64,000 bases of DNA from Acanthaster planci (GCF_001949145.1 NW_019091477.1:665746-729745), one strand, 5' to 3'. Counted from the stretch's first letter, positions 1 to 14,900 are shown. A program made the numbers and translations. Notes: generated from the letters alone by a model not told the origin.

Positions 1-3000
1 TTGAGATCCAGAGGACCCATAGATGATTAAGGCATGTTTGCCATTTGGGGCTGAAACAGAAAAATTGTGAATTCCCATGAAATTGCGAACATCTGTCCAC
101 GTATGCTTATTTGACACGGATATTATACCACTTACCAACATCTTCCAAAGAGCTTTTTGACCAGTGTTATTGGCACCCAGACGCTCGTACCGGGAGTCGT
201 TGGGTTTGAGTGCCGGTCTAGCAACCCTGAGGTGGCAAACAGACTAAATTGAAATGAAATTTTGTTCTATTTTAGAAGAAAATGCCAGAGGTCAACCGCC
301 AACACGCTGATCTTTAACATTGTAGAATATTCTATTTCTATTCCATATTCTCTAAAACACGAGAGCCTATCACAAGCTTTTCATCTCGCCACTCCAAAGG
401 TTTCGAGGAAATACGACTTCTTTAATTTCCAAATTTTAAAGCTTGAGAAGAAAGCCTTTTGAAATCTTGTGGGGGTTGAAGTGACAGCTGCAACATAAAT
501 TGGACGCAGACTTGGAACCTCCAGCAGCTCGAACGAATATTCGGTGGGCAATATATTTTCCATGAAGGTTCGCGTGTGACAGTACATGTACATTAAATTC
601 CTTTTCCAATATTTTTGACAAAGAAAACACAATATATTTTGTCGAATAATTTGAAAGACCACATTCACGATTAAACCTTTCGTTTCACAAGCGTGACGTC
701 AATTCACACGTTTCCGAGAATGGCCAGAAGAAATACTACCTCAGCGGCTATGGTAACTTAACGATTTGTTTTTGCAGTAAGATAAGAAAGTTCCCTGAAA
801 ACAAAAGCCGTAATTCACATGCTCAAATCTCACGGGGGTGTGGAACAGGCTGCCAAATGGCCACATCCACTAGGAACGAGGTCCCCTGAAACGTCGCTGG
901 ATTCAGACTAGAAGCCTCGACCGACACTGGGATGAAATGGGTCCGTGGCACCATCACGATAGCGGCAAGTTGATCCCCGAAGGCCGGGCCTAGAAACCGT
1001 CGAGTCGGCGGGATAAGGCTGGGGAAAACCAGTTCACGTCTCGTGAACTTTGCCTGTGAATGGAGCGCAAGACCCCGGATACGACGGATAACAAGTCAAC
1101 AACAGAACCACAGCACCTTTTCAAAACGCAATAACTTTTCCAGAGAAATAATAAAGACGAAATTAGAATGAGATTAAGATCATTTCAATAAATGCAAAAA
1201 CAGTGACTAACTCGAATTCAAAAATCTTGATTTTTAATAAAAGCAATAAATAGTGACTGAATCGAATTTGAAGATTTTATTTTTCAAGTTAGGCCTAAAG
1301 GCTAGTTTTACAATACCGTCCGTGAGACACATTTTGGGTATAAATCTTCGTCATCAAACGAAATTCCACAGGAAAAACACCCATACATGGATACATGGAG
1401 TCTCATTGGGTACAGAGAGGGGAGTTTTAAAAATGAAGACAGAGGAAACGAAAAAGCAAATCCAACACTACGGTCAACTTTCGAACACCAAAATTCTGTC
1501 ATCGCCTCGTTTCAATTTATATCCGGTGCATGCCGTGTCTTTCCGGTGGACTTCTGACATGTGGTGCAGTATTTAACTCTTGGTCCGTCGGTTCCAATTG
1601 TCTTTCACAAAACCACGAACATAACGCAGCGATTTAACTCATTTTTATGATTGATTTAAGACCCGCTCGTTAAGTTTTACGCCGCACGATACACTGCTCG
1701 AAGCTTATCGGCTGTACCGCGAGGCGTGAATGTGTCCGATACGCACTGGGTGGTGGCGCACACGCCCGTGACGTGCATGATAGAAATGCCCAGGGCCATC
1801 TAATATTCCATGGCAGCTACCGGATTCCGTAGGGAATTTCACTAATCGTTCGACCATATTTTGAACTCGTTCTGAACTGGAGTCCCAATACTTACGGTGT
1901 TTTCTTTTGTCTGAAGAAATATTACATTTTCAAGTTAGATCAACATGTCTACATGCTAGACTGACGCCAATGATATTCAACATCCTTATCGTCACCACTG
2001 GTTACTGACCAACCAGCTTCGTCAACCCATTGAGACAAAGTCAGCCGACAGTTTTCGACCAATCAACAGCGTCAGTGTCCTTGTGGACAACGGCTATTGG
2101 CTGGGTCACACATTTGGCCGTGGGTCACACTATTGGCCGCCGCAGGCTTTCGTTTGGAGCGAACTTCGGCTAAGAAAACTCTTCTGATGATATTAAGACC
2201 GAACTCCAAACCATACACAAATGCCCTCGTTTTGTCCAAGACATTTAAATAATTCAATGTTTTAATGACATCTATTTTTTTTAATTCGTACAGCTGAAGA
2301 CGTGTTTACATTTTCCGTTGTGCAAAACACCGAGCAATATGAATAAAGTTACTCTCGCACAACTTCGATTCCAGGAGCCCATTCACTTTAAAACTGCAGA
2401 AAGAACTTCAACTTAATACCGGTTGTTATGTAAAATAAACTCTCTTCGATATGCGATAGAATAATTTCAATAATCTACAACTGGCTATTTCAACTTTTCC
2501 TCTCACTTTGCCACCAAACACACTCATACCAATTACTTTTCAGTCGGTGAAAATAAATTAAATAGTTTTCTTAAAACCTCTTGGAACAATATTTTCACAT
2601 CGAGTACAGATAAGGTGGGACTTCATCTCCAAGAAATTGCCAATTTACAGTGTCTCCAACGCAGTCCGCGGGGTAATTTTCACCGGTTCCCATGCACCTT
2701 GCGCTCTCTTGTGTTACATTCTAGTGACGATGGTCACCAGCGACGTATCGCCCTTCAGCTTTTAAAAATAAGGGCCCATCTTGACAACTCAACAAAAATA
2801 TCGGGAAAACTGAAAGCAATCTCAAATTACAACTCAGTAATGATTACAAAAAAGATTTCTAGTTATACTGATTTCATTCATTTTTAGTCTGGTGTGCTGG
2901 CTTGTTTCAATCAGTTGAACAGGATAAAAAGTCCCTTAAAATTAGGAGCTTTTATGACGACAATTTTTTTTTTAGTTTACTTTCAATATCAATTTCGATG

Positions 3001-5487
3001 ATGTTGACTTATAAAGTCGTTATTCATTTTGTTTTTGAACAGCCTTAGCAATACAACATCAATGCAACTAAATACACGTATCGGAATGAGTTGGTCTTCA
3101 AGCATGGCGATATGGGGAGCATTAATTTTGTCCAATCATATCTGGCCATATAAATATCTGTTGAATATTCATTAAGTACAAAAATTGAAAACTGGTTAAA
3201 AATTATATTTGTGGGTTATTCCTTAACACACTTACACATTCTTTTCAGGAAATTCATACGTCTCTGGAGTATTTACAACTAATTTTATGACAGATGGTAT
3301 CTTTCATGTTTTCGTCAGTGACAGAGCTGTTACCCGAAATGAAAATCGACGTCAAGCTTGTCGAATTATATGGCTCATTTCTGAAGTTTATAAACCAAAA
3401 TAGAATTCAACACATTTACCGTCATAGCGAAACGGCCCTTAAAACAAATACATTACGTTCACTCATGAGACTGAATATTCATGTATGATGAATATTCATA
3501 TCGTAATCCACTCTATGGTAGGCAATATCAACCATACAACATGTGACATAATGGCCTATAAAATATATTGCACCTGCAGAACTAATACATACAGAAATTA
3601 AACCAAAATAAAAAAAACCTGGATATAAAAAAGAAAATGACAGTGTTGGTTGCGAAAATTAATTCGGATTCAAGGATCAGGAAGGAAAAAATATCTCTCT
3701 GTGACTCATATCCAAGCGTGATTTGAAGTACCACCGAGCTTAATCCAAGTTCCATATACTGGACACTCACCCCCGCTACATAGAGCACTGATCCTGTACA
3801 GACTATGGTCACATTGAGCAGCACTTAAACTGTCTTGGAAATTACCCCAGATGTAGAGAAACTCCCCAGTCTGTGACTATCATTCCATTGCGGTTCCGTA
3901 AAGCTTCCAACATTAGGCACAGAGGGGGATCGAGGAGGATTGGGGTACGGTCTCGACCACGACAGTGACACTGTCAACAGCCACACTGAAGGAAAATCCC
4001 AAAATGCTCTCACAGAACCAATAACAGCTCTCCTCCGTGACTACTTTACAAAGCACCTTGCGAAAAATTCTGAAGCAGTCAGATCACGGGGCCGGGGTCC
4101 CATTCCACCGAGATATTTGCTTTATTCAGCATAGCAGCCAAAATGTCACACACCGTACAGTGTACACTCCTTGTCACTGGTTCACCTATGTTTCCTCAGC
4201 ACATACATGCGCGCATGCCCACCAATATTTCCTCTTCAACAGCTCTTTTGAAACTAGTCCCGGCAAAACTCTTCCAACATGTAGCCTCAGCCAGTCCAGT
4301 AAACTGAGGTCAGACTTCTACATTAGACACGGTTCCAAATAAAGCGTCTGCATTAACATCTGCTCCATCTCTGAACCGAGTTTTCCCCCTCTCGGTAGAC
4401 AACTCCTGAAAGACCCTGAAATTCTGCAAAAGCGGACCTCACATCTTAGTAATCTTCACTCAGGCTCGAGCCTGGAGGGGTCATCCTTCTGAACTTTTTA
4501 TATATAATCCTGGCCCCTTATGTCTAGAACAATCTTAGAGTTGACCAGTAACACTTTTGTCGGTGCACAAGACAGAGAACCATTTAGAAAACACAGAAAC
4601 AACCTTCCACCAGAAAGTATGACCAGATAAGTGACTGTACAGTGAACTAAGAATTCTTCGTTAGCAACGAATTCAAGCCGTTAAGCATAAGCGTATAACG
4701 TGAAGTACATGTGTTTACGAAACAGCCATTTACAGACAGCTTGTGGTTGGACCAGAAAATTGACATGCAAGCAACTCGCCTTGGTTTTTGAAATGAGTCG
4801 AGAGTGGTGCTTCCAAAGCTAACACAAGGTTCAGTATCATACAGGTGGGCAGCTGAACATGCTCTGTAGGCAAGAGAGTTTGCTGAGTGTAAACAAGTTA
4901 CCGGCAGAAAAATGCCGAGGGGCTGGGTGGGCGGTTTCCTGCTGCTTGTGGCTTAGCAGAAGGAAATTCGCTGAGCAGAATCTGCGGCTTTGTCGGGGGT
5001 CACGTTTCAAACTTTGCGGGAAAAGGTTTTAATTGCTTAGCAAATCTCGAGAAACAGAGCAAGAAGTTTTATGGCAAGAATTCGTGTGACTTTGAATCTC
5101 GTCTGTACTTGCACTGGTTCAGTGTGTCTGAGACCTTGGCATGAAGAAAATCTGTTCGCTTGAGAGTGTGAACGATTGATCCCAACATGTTTCAGATGTT
5201 CTTCATTCCCATGACAGGAGCCAGACAACCTACATTTGGGGAATGTTTCATATTGACGGTTGAGAAGGAAGGGGAACAGCACATGTATCATCCCCGGTTT
5301 TTTTCCCGACACCTGTATTCTGCCCTAAAGTAGCATGATTGCCGCATTTAGAATGTAACAGCAAGTATTTCAATGGCTTGATGAATATTCATCCCTAATG
5401 AATATTGATGTGGAGTGACCACCCCACATATTCATTTGAATGACGAATATTCAAATTATGACTGGCCACTTGGATGAATAGGCTGAA
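1..5487. other. 3' flank of GOPC: probable 3' UTR then intergenic DNA
   Basis: No coding region could be supported on either strand; the open frames here are short and lack family motifs. The part nearest 5487 is probably GOPC 3' UTR. The stretch carries several copies of the palindrome ATGAATATTCAT or its 11-base core (3172-3182, 3472-3482, 3488-3499, 5381-5392). I see nothing else above background. Confidence 0.5.
3472..3499. promoter_or_regulatory. Pair of TGAATATTCAT palindromes
   Basis: Two near-perfect copies of the palindrome ATGAATATTCAT stand 16 bases apart. Such abutting ATGAAT half-sites resemble dimeric POU-factor elements, but that reading is inference. Other copies are at 3172, 5381, 22811 and 25028. 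Confidence 0.25.
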
Positions 5488-5938
5488 TCAATTGGCTCCA
5501 AACAGTTCCTCCCCACTTGCTGCCGAGGGTAAGCCCTGCACGACATTGGTGCTCATGCGACCTACGCTCATCATCTTCATCTCGTTCCCAGTCTCCGGGA
5601 GCACGGGCATACCAAGGTCGCCCTGCAGGAGTGAGGCCGCCGAGGACCGCTCCGAGGACTGGCTAGACGTGGAAATGCTGGCCTCCTGGGGCGAGGACTT
5701 CCGCAACCCGCCGCCGCCGCTGGCCCCGGCTGGTGTCTTTGGACCGGTGGCCTTGCCGGCCTTCTTGGCGGGAGAATGGTGGCTGGCAGCCCGGCCTGGC
5801 GGGGCCGAGGATGTGGAGGGGCTGTTCTCGTGGAGTGGCGTCGCCGATTGGCTGGTGGCTTGGGAGCGTAGGGGACTGTCCTCGCTTGCTTGTTGGTAGC
5901 TCAGCAAGTCCTCCTCGCTCTCTTCATACACTGGATAG
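5488..5938 (-). CDS. GOPC: GOPC exon 8 (C-terminal tail, stop codon)
   Basis: After acceptor TTGTAG it codes [17 protein letters not shown] and then about 130 Ser/Pro/Ala/Gln-rich residues, ending EELFGAN and TGA at 5488. This tail is not recognisably like the vertebrate tail and is longer; it looks disordered. No poly-A site is certain: an ATTAAA lies at 5028-5033 and an AATAAA at 4121-4126, both minus strand. Confidence 0.88.
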
Positions 5939-8900
5939 CTACAATTCAAAAAAAGTCAGAAACTCTTCAGGTGTGGGTTGAAATTCAGTTTCTGGAGACT
6001 TTGTTCCTTGGTTCGGGAAATGGTTTCAAACCATGAATGCGGAAATTCCTTAAAGCTAACAATCCCACCGGCTCAGTTTGGCAAATTGTGAAACTGGTGA
6101 AGTTCCACAGGTGGTGCAATCATAAAAGTAAACCAATGCTGGATCACGTACTCCAAAGACTGCTGGCAAAAATGGACGCAATGTCGATCAAATGCAGAGA
6201 AGAGTCAACAATCTTTCTTTAATCAACTGGCTGTGGCTAGAGTATCACACACATCCATGAGAAATGGCTGCAGCCACTCAGCCAGCGGCTACTATCGGTG
6301 CACGTGATATTTCAAGCCACAACCACTACTTCGGACACAGCCTTGCTGTCAGTCTGTATCTCTTTTGGCACGCTCACCTGTAGCCGTTTTCGTCAATGAT
6401 CTCATCGTTGTCATCGTCGCTGTCGGAATCAGGCGCCACAAACTGGACCTCCATGCTTATCTCTCCATTCTGAAAAAAAAAAACCAAAGTTGGAACTCAA
6501 CTCACATGTGGAGTTCTTCTCGTCACTCATGCAATACAGAAGGTTGCTTAAGAGTTTTGAGATTGAGACAAATGACCAGTGATCGGTCTCGTGACAACTC
6601 AAACCACTGACATCTTTACGTTCGATACAAACTTGCATAAAATTAACACCTCCCCCTCACCATCCCCCGTTTTGTGCCCCAAGCTCCTCCCACCTGTCGG
6701 GACAGTATCTCCACAGCTTCGGCGTGTTTAGCGTCGCGTAGGTTGATCCCGTTGACCGATAGGATGGCGTCCCCCACGTACAGACCCTGGCTGCGGTCGG
6801 CTGGCAGACCCTCGTGGATCTCCGAGATCAGGATGGGAACGCCATGCTCTTTGCCGCCCTGGGGACAGAGAGGAATGGATCAGAGACTGGCCAACTGGTG
6901 TCAGTGGTGGAAAGTATTGGATCGACGGCTTGACTGTTGAGGGCGCTATGACAATGGACTACAGCAACCATACACATCTAAATTTAACATAGACATGGCA
7001 TTTGTGTACTTGTGAGTTTCTGTCGCCAAAACAGGCTGCGTCACGTGACTGCAATGTTATTTATATGCAAGCATGAATGTGGTGCATGTCTTTGAATCAT
7101 ATGCAGACAAGTAAGGACGCCTTTCCAAAGGCAAGTTTTTTGGTATTACTTTGCCATGTTCCATGTCTGTATATTTATAGATGGACACCCTCCAAAGCCT
7201 ATACAGATGGACCTAGAAGGCCACTGAAAACCCATCTGTGGTAAGGTGCAGGTTCCATCTGCACAGTATTTGAATAATTGATCTTCAATTTGATTGAATA
7301 TTCGGTTGTATTGACCGGCAGATTGTGGAACAAACCACAAACAAAATCAGTTGTAACACAGCTGTACATAATAATCACTATAACAGCTTCTTACATCTAG
7401 GAGTATCTGCAGCCACGATCTAGCAAAATTTAAGCGTCGAACAATACCTCTTGTCCTGTTGGAAATTTCTATTCCTTTTAAATTTTCTAATGGATAATTT
7501 GCTTTTTGGATAGTAGTAAGATTTCTGATGCTTTTCATTAGAATCTGCTTGAAAAACAAGCTTCCATGGTGCAGTTTTTCTCATTTCATAATAAATGAAA
7601 ATTCTCCCTTCCTTTTCCTGAATTTTGCATTCTAATATTCAAATTCGGAAAATAATATTTGGATATTTAATAAGCGATTGAATATTCAGATATTTGGATA
7701 TTGGGCACAGCCCTAGTGTCTAGGTTAAAGTTAAGACATCCACAATGGGATCTCCCCACGGTACAGGCAATCAATGGCACATACATTGTACTTCGGCTTT
7801 CAAGGGATTTCAATTTCCATGGACAGAAGCAAGGGCTAGGCTCTGCCTTCTTTAATCATCCAAAACGCTCCAGAACTCCTGGTTGAGTTTAATGCTTCTG
7901 GGACGGTTTGGTTTAAGTACATACACACAGGAAGCAATCGATGTCATCAAGTTTTCCGCAAGTTGCAGGAAAGGTATTTGTCTTTATCATAATTTTATTA
8001 ATCTTTTTCTTATATTTCTCTCTAAAATCTAGCATATCAAGTAAAGTTGCGTTACCATCATTGAGTGATTATTTTTGTCAATTTAAAATCTGTTATCAAT
8101 TTCTCCTACATTAGTCCTCGTTACGTAATGAGTCTATCTCGTTTTACCGTGATGGACATGCCCAGTCCCTCGCTTTCTTCCTTGACTATCAGCACGGTCC
8201 GTGTTTCGCCCACGCCACGATGGCTAATGGCATCATCCTAGCAGGGATGGGAAGAACTAACTGTCAGGATCTTGGTCCCAAAACAAAAAAAAAAATCCAC
8301 GGCCTCCCTCTTCCTGCTCCTCTGATACAAAACAAGTTGTAACACTACACTATCTTGTTTCCTATGATGCTTGATTCCAGTTTTACCCGGATATTACGGC
8401 TGAGTCAGTTTGAAATCACTGCTTGTTGAAACATTCAACCCTCCAATCAAATAAAACATGCAGGATTGTGTGGTGGCCTACTTCGTTGAGTTTCAGAGAC
8501 CGGGTCCAAAGCCGGGGTCCATCGTCTAGTCACAGTCTGAGGCAGGGAGCCCAGGAAATGTTTGGTCACAACTGGTGAGTTATTCCCAGAGGCCAGGTGA
8601 GATCACACACCCACAAAATGCCCAAAACAGAAAAACCAGACGGAAAAGTAATTTTTTAGGACTTATGGTTGGGCATAAAAATCAGCTGCCTTCAAATTGA
8701 CCAATACCACTTGGAAATACTCTTTTAGAACGCAATTTTGTAGCCGGGTAAGAGGAAAGTTCCCCTTTTATGTTATTGATTTTCAACTCGAAACATTCGA
8801 TATAAAAAATGGACATTTAAAATACAATCAATCCAATGCCTGAATAGCCTAAGATTCAGCACAGCCTCGGCCGTCTTACATGTCCTGGTGGTTGGGGTAA

Positions 8901-11900
8901 TCTGTTCCGATAACCCTGACGCCCCCGGCAGGCTCTGATCACCGTCTTGTGTCGGTGGAGGTGGATCTCAGCTTCCAGCTGGTTCCAGAGTTTGTCGTGT
9001 TCCGGACCCCGTAGATCCCTCCCCAAAAGCTGAATCTGTTGGATTCTGTGGGGGGAGACAGATCAATCCATTAAAATCAAACAGGTGACATACAAACAGA
9101 GCTGCATATTACAAAGTGTGATTCTACCATGCATGTACCAACTGATTACAGAATACAAATGTACACTACTCAAAAAAAAGTTAAGGATCCTTTTTTTCTT
9201 AACTAGTAATTGTTTTCCAAGCAATAAAAGACGTCTAGTTCTTTCAATTTTTGTTTGTCCAGATGGTGTTTTCATTGGAATAAATATTAACCAATATTTC
9301 AAAACATCAAATGCACATTTTCAGCAGTCAAATATCTGGAATAACAAAAGTATACACAAAATAAAAAGTGGTCCTTGTTTTGAGTAGTGTACATCGCATA
9401 CATTTCTTGAGACAGGAACGTGTCGGGTAGGAGCTGTATTTGGCAGGCTGGGAATTTCGGCTGCATTTAAATTTGAATTCGAGACCACCTTACATGTACT
9501 GGTTCACTATCAATAATAGAGAGCACTTTGAAAAATGTGCAAGTGGATGGCAAACATCGCACCTTCGAAAGTAAACAATGATCAAGCATGGTGTGTTTGT
9601 CAGTACCCACTAAATATGACCCCATATAATGTCTTGCTCAAAGGATCACTTCAGAACATAATTTGTCCAAAGCAAACAGATTACATGTAGTCATTACATC
9701 AACAGTTAAATATTCCAAGTCTCCAAGCCATCCCAGAAAATAAAAAGAGATTAAACGGATGGCAAGAAACCATACCATCAGAAAAATTTCTTGTTTTTTT
9801 TTTTTTTTCCTCTTTTCTACATGTATATCTACCAAACAGCTTGAGTGCATGCCTCATTCGCATTATGCAGCAGATTCCGGGATTCGAAGGTGTACAGTGT
9901 GTAATGTAATTCGTTTAGGCCCCGCGTTGATTACACGAAATACTCAAAAATCAGATTGTATTACTCAGGGCACTTTAGTTCTCAGAACGGGCCACATGGC
10001 GACTACCATGACGTAAAACAAATAAAAACCTTGTAAATTAACATATTTACGTTACAACTACACGGCCCACGAAATTGGGTGAAAAATTTGGTCAGACAAA
10101 ACATACTGTATTTTGAGCACAAATCTATGTCATTCTACCGTTTTGATCAAACGTGTACCAAGCCAAGAACCAAGTACCAGGAACACACTCTCAAAGTCTG
10201 AATGTCATTAACACAAACACCAAAGAAAACAACTAGAGAATTTTGCTTTAGGGACTTTACTTTTCCTATTCATTCGGACTTTTTTTTTACTGCATCTACA
10301 TTGTACGTTTGGACACACAAATAGCAAATGCCATCAGAAAGTGGCTGATGTCTAGTGAAATTTCACGGTCCATCTACATGTACATATGTGCCTGATATCG
10401 TTTGTTTTACCTTTTCAATTGGTACTTTCACAAAACACCCTTTTGTTCCCTTTTACAGCGTACATCAGCCGTGTGTGGACATTAACATACACAAATCCCA
10501 CGACAGTATGGACATCAAATCCTCAACACGACAATGTGGGGACAGCCTGGGAAGCTGCCAGCTAATTAAATTCTCTGGCCCGCTTCTATTAAGTTGGTGT
10601 TTGGAAATGCACATGGCTCTCTGTGCAAAATAACATGTGTAACTGAAGACAGCATGATTGTGTGTGGGTAGGGATAAAGCTCTATAATGCTGCCTTGATA
10701 TAGTCCCTTCTATGTTTATTCAGTGAAGTGGATATAATCAATACCTCATTTTGTGGTAAGAATGTCGTTAATACATGTACTTCTTGGTGGGAATTTCACA
10801 TGTACATGTACATCTACAGATGTGACCAATGCTTGGACAGAGCTGTGGATTGCTGAATAATTTATAAATAAAATGTCTCTTTAAATGGCACCAAATCCAG
10901 CATACATTTGACGCTAATACAATGGGATTATACTTTAAAATAATAATAAACTGGAGAAAATTCCAATGACAATACAAATATTGTAACTGCAACTCTAACT
11001 TCAGTGCAATGTTACATGTTACTGTGAAAGACACCAAATTCATGACAATTAACGCCATAAAAAAGACACCAACTTGAATGTACATGAACATGTATAACAA
11101 AGGTTTATTTGTACATGTATGTACATGTATACACACAGATTATCACCCAAGTCTACACATCCATAATTTGGGAAACACTCTACATGAACATGATAGAATT
11201 GACTAATTTCAGGAGGTATTCATATATTTTTATATATGTTTTACATGAAACATCCCCCCCCGATCCTAATAGTTACAAATCCTTTCACTTAAATCAAAAT
11301 ATCTTTTAAACACCTCAGGAGTTTAGGGTCAAAGAGAGTTACCCTCTGCAAGCCCATTCCCATTAGTCTACACAGGGCTCGACACCCATCGGAAAGTAGA
11401 GACATAAAGAACATGCTAACTTATCTTAGCGAGACACACGCGTCTACCTACCTGCCAGCAAGTTCCTTGTCCAGATATTTGGCGGCAAGCCGCGCTCCGT
11501 ACACTTCGCCTTGCAGCGCCATGATGTGCTGCCGCAGCTCCACATTCTCCTTCTGGTACTCCTTGAGCTCCGCCTCCATCCTGGCCTCTTTCATCCCGTC
11601 CGCCTTGAAGGATTCCATTTCTTGCTCCTGATTGGGCGAGAGATTTGACAGGTTAGCCCATGAATGGGGTGGGGTCAAGGACATCTAAATGACCCTAGTG
11701 CCCACAGATGTCCCAAGAAGTTAAAAAACTACTAACGCCGTACACATGTATACATGTAAACTCAAGGCAGTGAGTCACTTGTGTTCTTAGGCAAGCCACT
11801 TGACCACAATCTACCCTCTCTCCCAACGTAAGCATTACCGCAACTTTGATAACTCTATTACTCACAGAGGACTAACATTAAAGTGAATAATTTACACACT

Positions 11901-14900
11901 AGTGACTGACAACTTGGGAAACTATAAACATTGGGTTGGACAGCTGACTTGGTCAAGCATCCATGGCTCTTAGGGTTATAGGATTTAAACCAAGCCCCAC
12001 TGACCAAAGGGGAGTTTTCAAACTTCACCTGTGTGTCTGTCTCTAGTACATGTATACCATACAGAATGTTTGTATGCGAGTGATATTTGAGCTATTCTAA
12101 TTACAACAATAATTCTGTCTTTGGACAGCATACAGGTTGATGCTGCTCCGACAAAACTCAACTTTTTGTTGAGCTAAAATTTCCAAAGTCAGGAAGGTAT
12201 CGGAGACGGAGACTAAGCCAACATGTGGAAAATCTTCCAAGTTTTTGGGTTCCAGTGAATAGCCGTGTTGTAGTTGAGACCATCACAAGACCAGACACAA
12301 AACCACGCACAAGACCAGTCACAAGTAACTGGTTGAAAAATGACAAAGGAATGCTTTCGTTGTAGTTCGTTTGAATAGCTTGTGACCTGTATTCAGGCTG
12401 GAGGTCTTGTGCTGGCCTCGTGAAGGTCTTAAGTGGTCTCGACTACAACACTGCTAAAGAGCAATCATTTTTCACACAAGGGACAAATCTGGCCCCAAAT
12501 CATCACTTTTTCGAATGGCTGTTTTCAGGCAAAAATGGACCAGGCTACGGACAGCTCGAGCCACCTTGACCAAACCTGTTGAAATGAGCCTAATCACAAT
12601 GATCTCTATTGGGCCAAGTTTTGTTTCCCCAAGGGCCATATGGTATTCAACTCTCAAATTATAACACTGTAACAATGCTACACTTCAGATTTCACAGAGG
12701 GACGTCCACAAGGTGAATAGATAATCCTTAATTACATTGAAATTCAACATGGGACGGGGCAATTTCTGGCATTTCCGTCAGTTTAAAATACATACTTCTG
12801 CACGATATACCTAACTGATCAACTCTTGGGAATTTAATGTCTATGAATTCTCTATTTTAAAAAGTGATTTCCTTGAAGGAGTTAAGATCTGCGCTGCACA
12901 GCAACATATGTCCCTTCTCGAGAGTGGCGACGGAATGTGTCGCCACTGCGGGCACGCTTGATCAGCGACACACTGTCAACCAACAATCGATTTTGACTGG
13001 TAACCTATGCATGAAATACACACCGGGTACCAAGCAAAATCGACCAGTGGTTAACAGACTGTCGCTGATTGAACTTTCCTTGGACTTTTCGGACACCCAC
13101 CAGTCTCTTTTTGATGGCGTCCGAGTCCACGTTCTGCCCCGTCTTGGCGTGCAACTGCAGCTGTACGGCGTGCAACTGTAGCAGTTGGTTGTGCAGTTCC
13201 TTCTCCATGATGGATTTGGTGGCTCTGACCTCACACAGGTCGGCTCGGAGATTCATGACTTGAGCCTGAGGTCAACATCACGGATGTCAGGGGTTAGTGA
13301 ACTCTTTTCGACAGGCTTGAAAAAACTTCGCTCGGGAGTGAACTGGTGTAATCGGGAATAGCGGTAACGAGACACACTAGCGACAAAAATATTGCGTTTG
13401 GGAAAAACTGGGAAACTGCAGTGTTGGTGTATTGATTTGTTCATGTTATTGCCTGGTTAAGTGAAGCCATGGAATAATGTGTATAAGGAGTCTAGGCCGA
13501 AACCACTCGTTTCGAAAATGCTCATACAAGGCTTGGTCGGAAAACTTTCAGAAACTGAGAAAGTTTTCGCCATGTTCCTGTTAGCTGGTTCTGGGGTTTG
13601 TGAATTTCCGGACCCCTCTCCTACATAGAAGAATTAGATTTCAGTAACTAAATAACAATGACATGAATTCGCCAAACTGCAGGGTTAATTTTGGTGAACG
13701 AGGGCAGGGTTTTGAGTTTTGGTGGAATTCAGGCCTATGGGGTAAAAACGACGACGGTGACACAGACCGTGCATGCACGCCTTCACAGAAAATAAACATG
13801 GCAATTATGTCAACGTGTTTGATAGAGTGTCTGTGATTGGTTACTGACAAATTTATTCAGAAAGCCAATCTCTGATTGGTCGAGAGGATCCATTTGGGGA
13901 GTAAGAGTATGAAAAGAACAGCCAAAGCTCAATGTAAAATTTCGCCAGTTCCTTTTCTGGACGAATTTCCCTGATTGGACAATACCTTATTTGCATGAAT
14001 AAAAGACAGAGTTTAATTGGTTTAAAATTATGGGGGAGTAGGTCTGTTAAACAGAACGGCACTATGCATAACGCGCCATGTTTGTTCATGTCAACATGAC
14101 CATCTCTTAACCATGTTCACGTTGATGAAAAAACGGTAACAAAGTCACATTTTTCTCCCGATTTACTCTTCCAAATGCAACCCAAATAAAGCCATGGCAA
14201 TCGACTGACATTTCCCAAATAATACTCTAAGTACCTAAAACAGGGGGGTACCTAGCCCCACAAATAGGGCTGTAGTGGCTCTCTTTTACAATCTGTGTCT
14301 TATCTGTCGTCACTACATCTGAGCCACTACAGCCCTAGGCCTATTTGTGGGGCTAGGGGGTCCCGAAATTCACAATCTCTGCTGGTTCCTATGTAGTCTC
14401 CAGCTAGAGTTTTTTCGAGCTATATATGCAATCACACGTATGAAGCCAAACCACGGTTCACAACCATGCACAATGCATGACATCTAGATGCTCAACCAAC
14501 CATAAAAACTTCACGTGTGAAACTAGGCTCCAATAACATCCGGGCTTTATTTTCCTTAAAAACCCTCCCTGTCCACAATATCGACCCAGGATTCAAACCC
14601 ACACCCCATTTATCACTAACCATGATGCTGTAACCGCTTGACTACCGCAATTCAAACAAGTTGGCGGTATTTTTACTGTTAATATACTGATGAACGGCTG
14701 CAACGCGAGTCCAATACACACTGAACATGTGGAATACAAATACAACCACCGTGGTTTGGCTTCATACGTGTTACGCCCCAACTATAGCATAAGTCCCAAC
14801 TATAGTTGGGACAGTCCCAACTGTAGTGCTGCAGTTGGGCTGGCCCAACTATTGTTGACCAATGCCTGTGGGAAATGTCTCAACATTATCAAAGTCAATG

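Noticed and set aside
3825-4134. Plus-strand frame with a possible sulfotransferase-like LRDYFTKHL segment
   Set aside because: The match is a few residues only, with no PAPS-binding motifs nearby; likely chance.
5474-5899. 141-residue plus-strand open frame
   Set aside because: Antisense shadow of GOPC exon 8, opened by its GC-rich codons.
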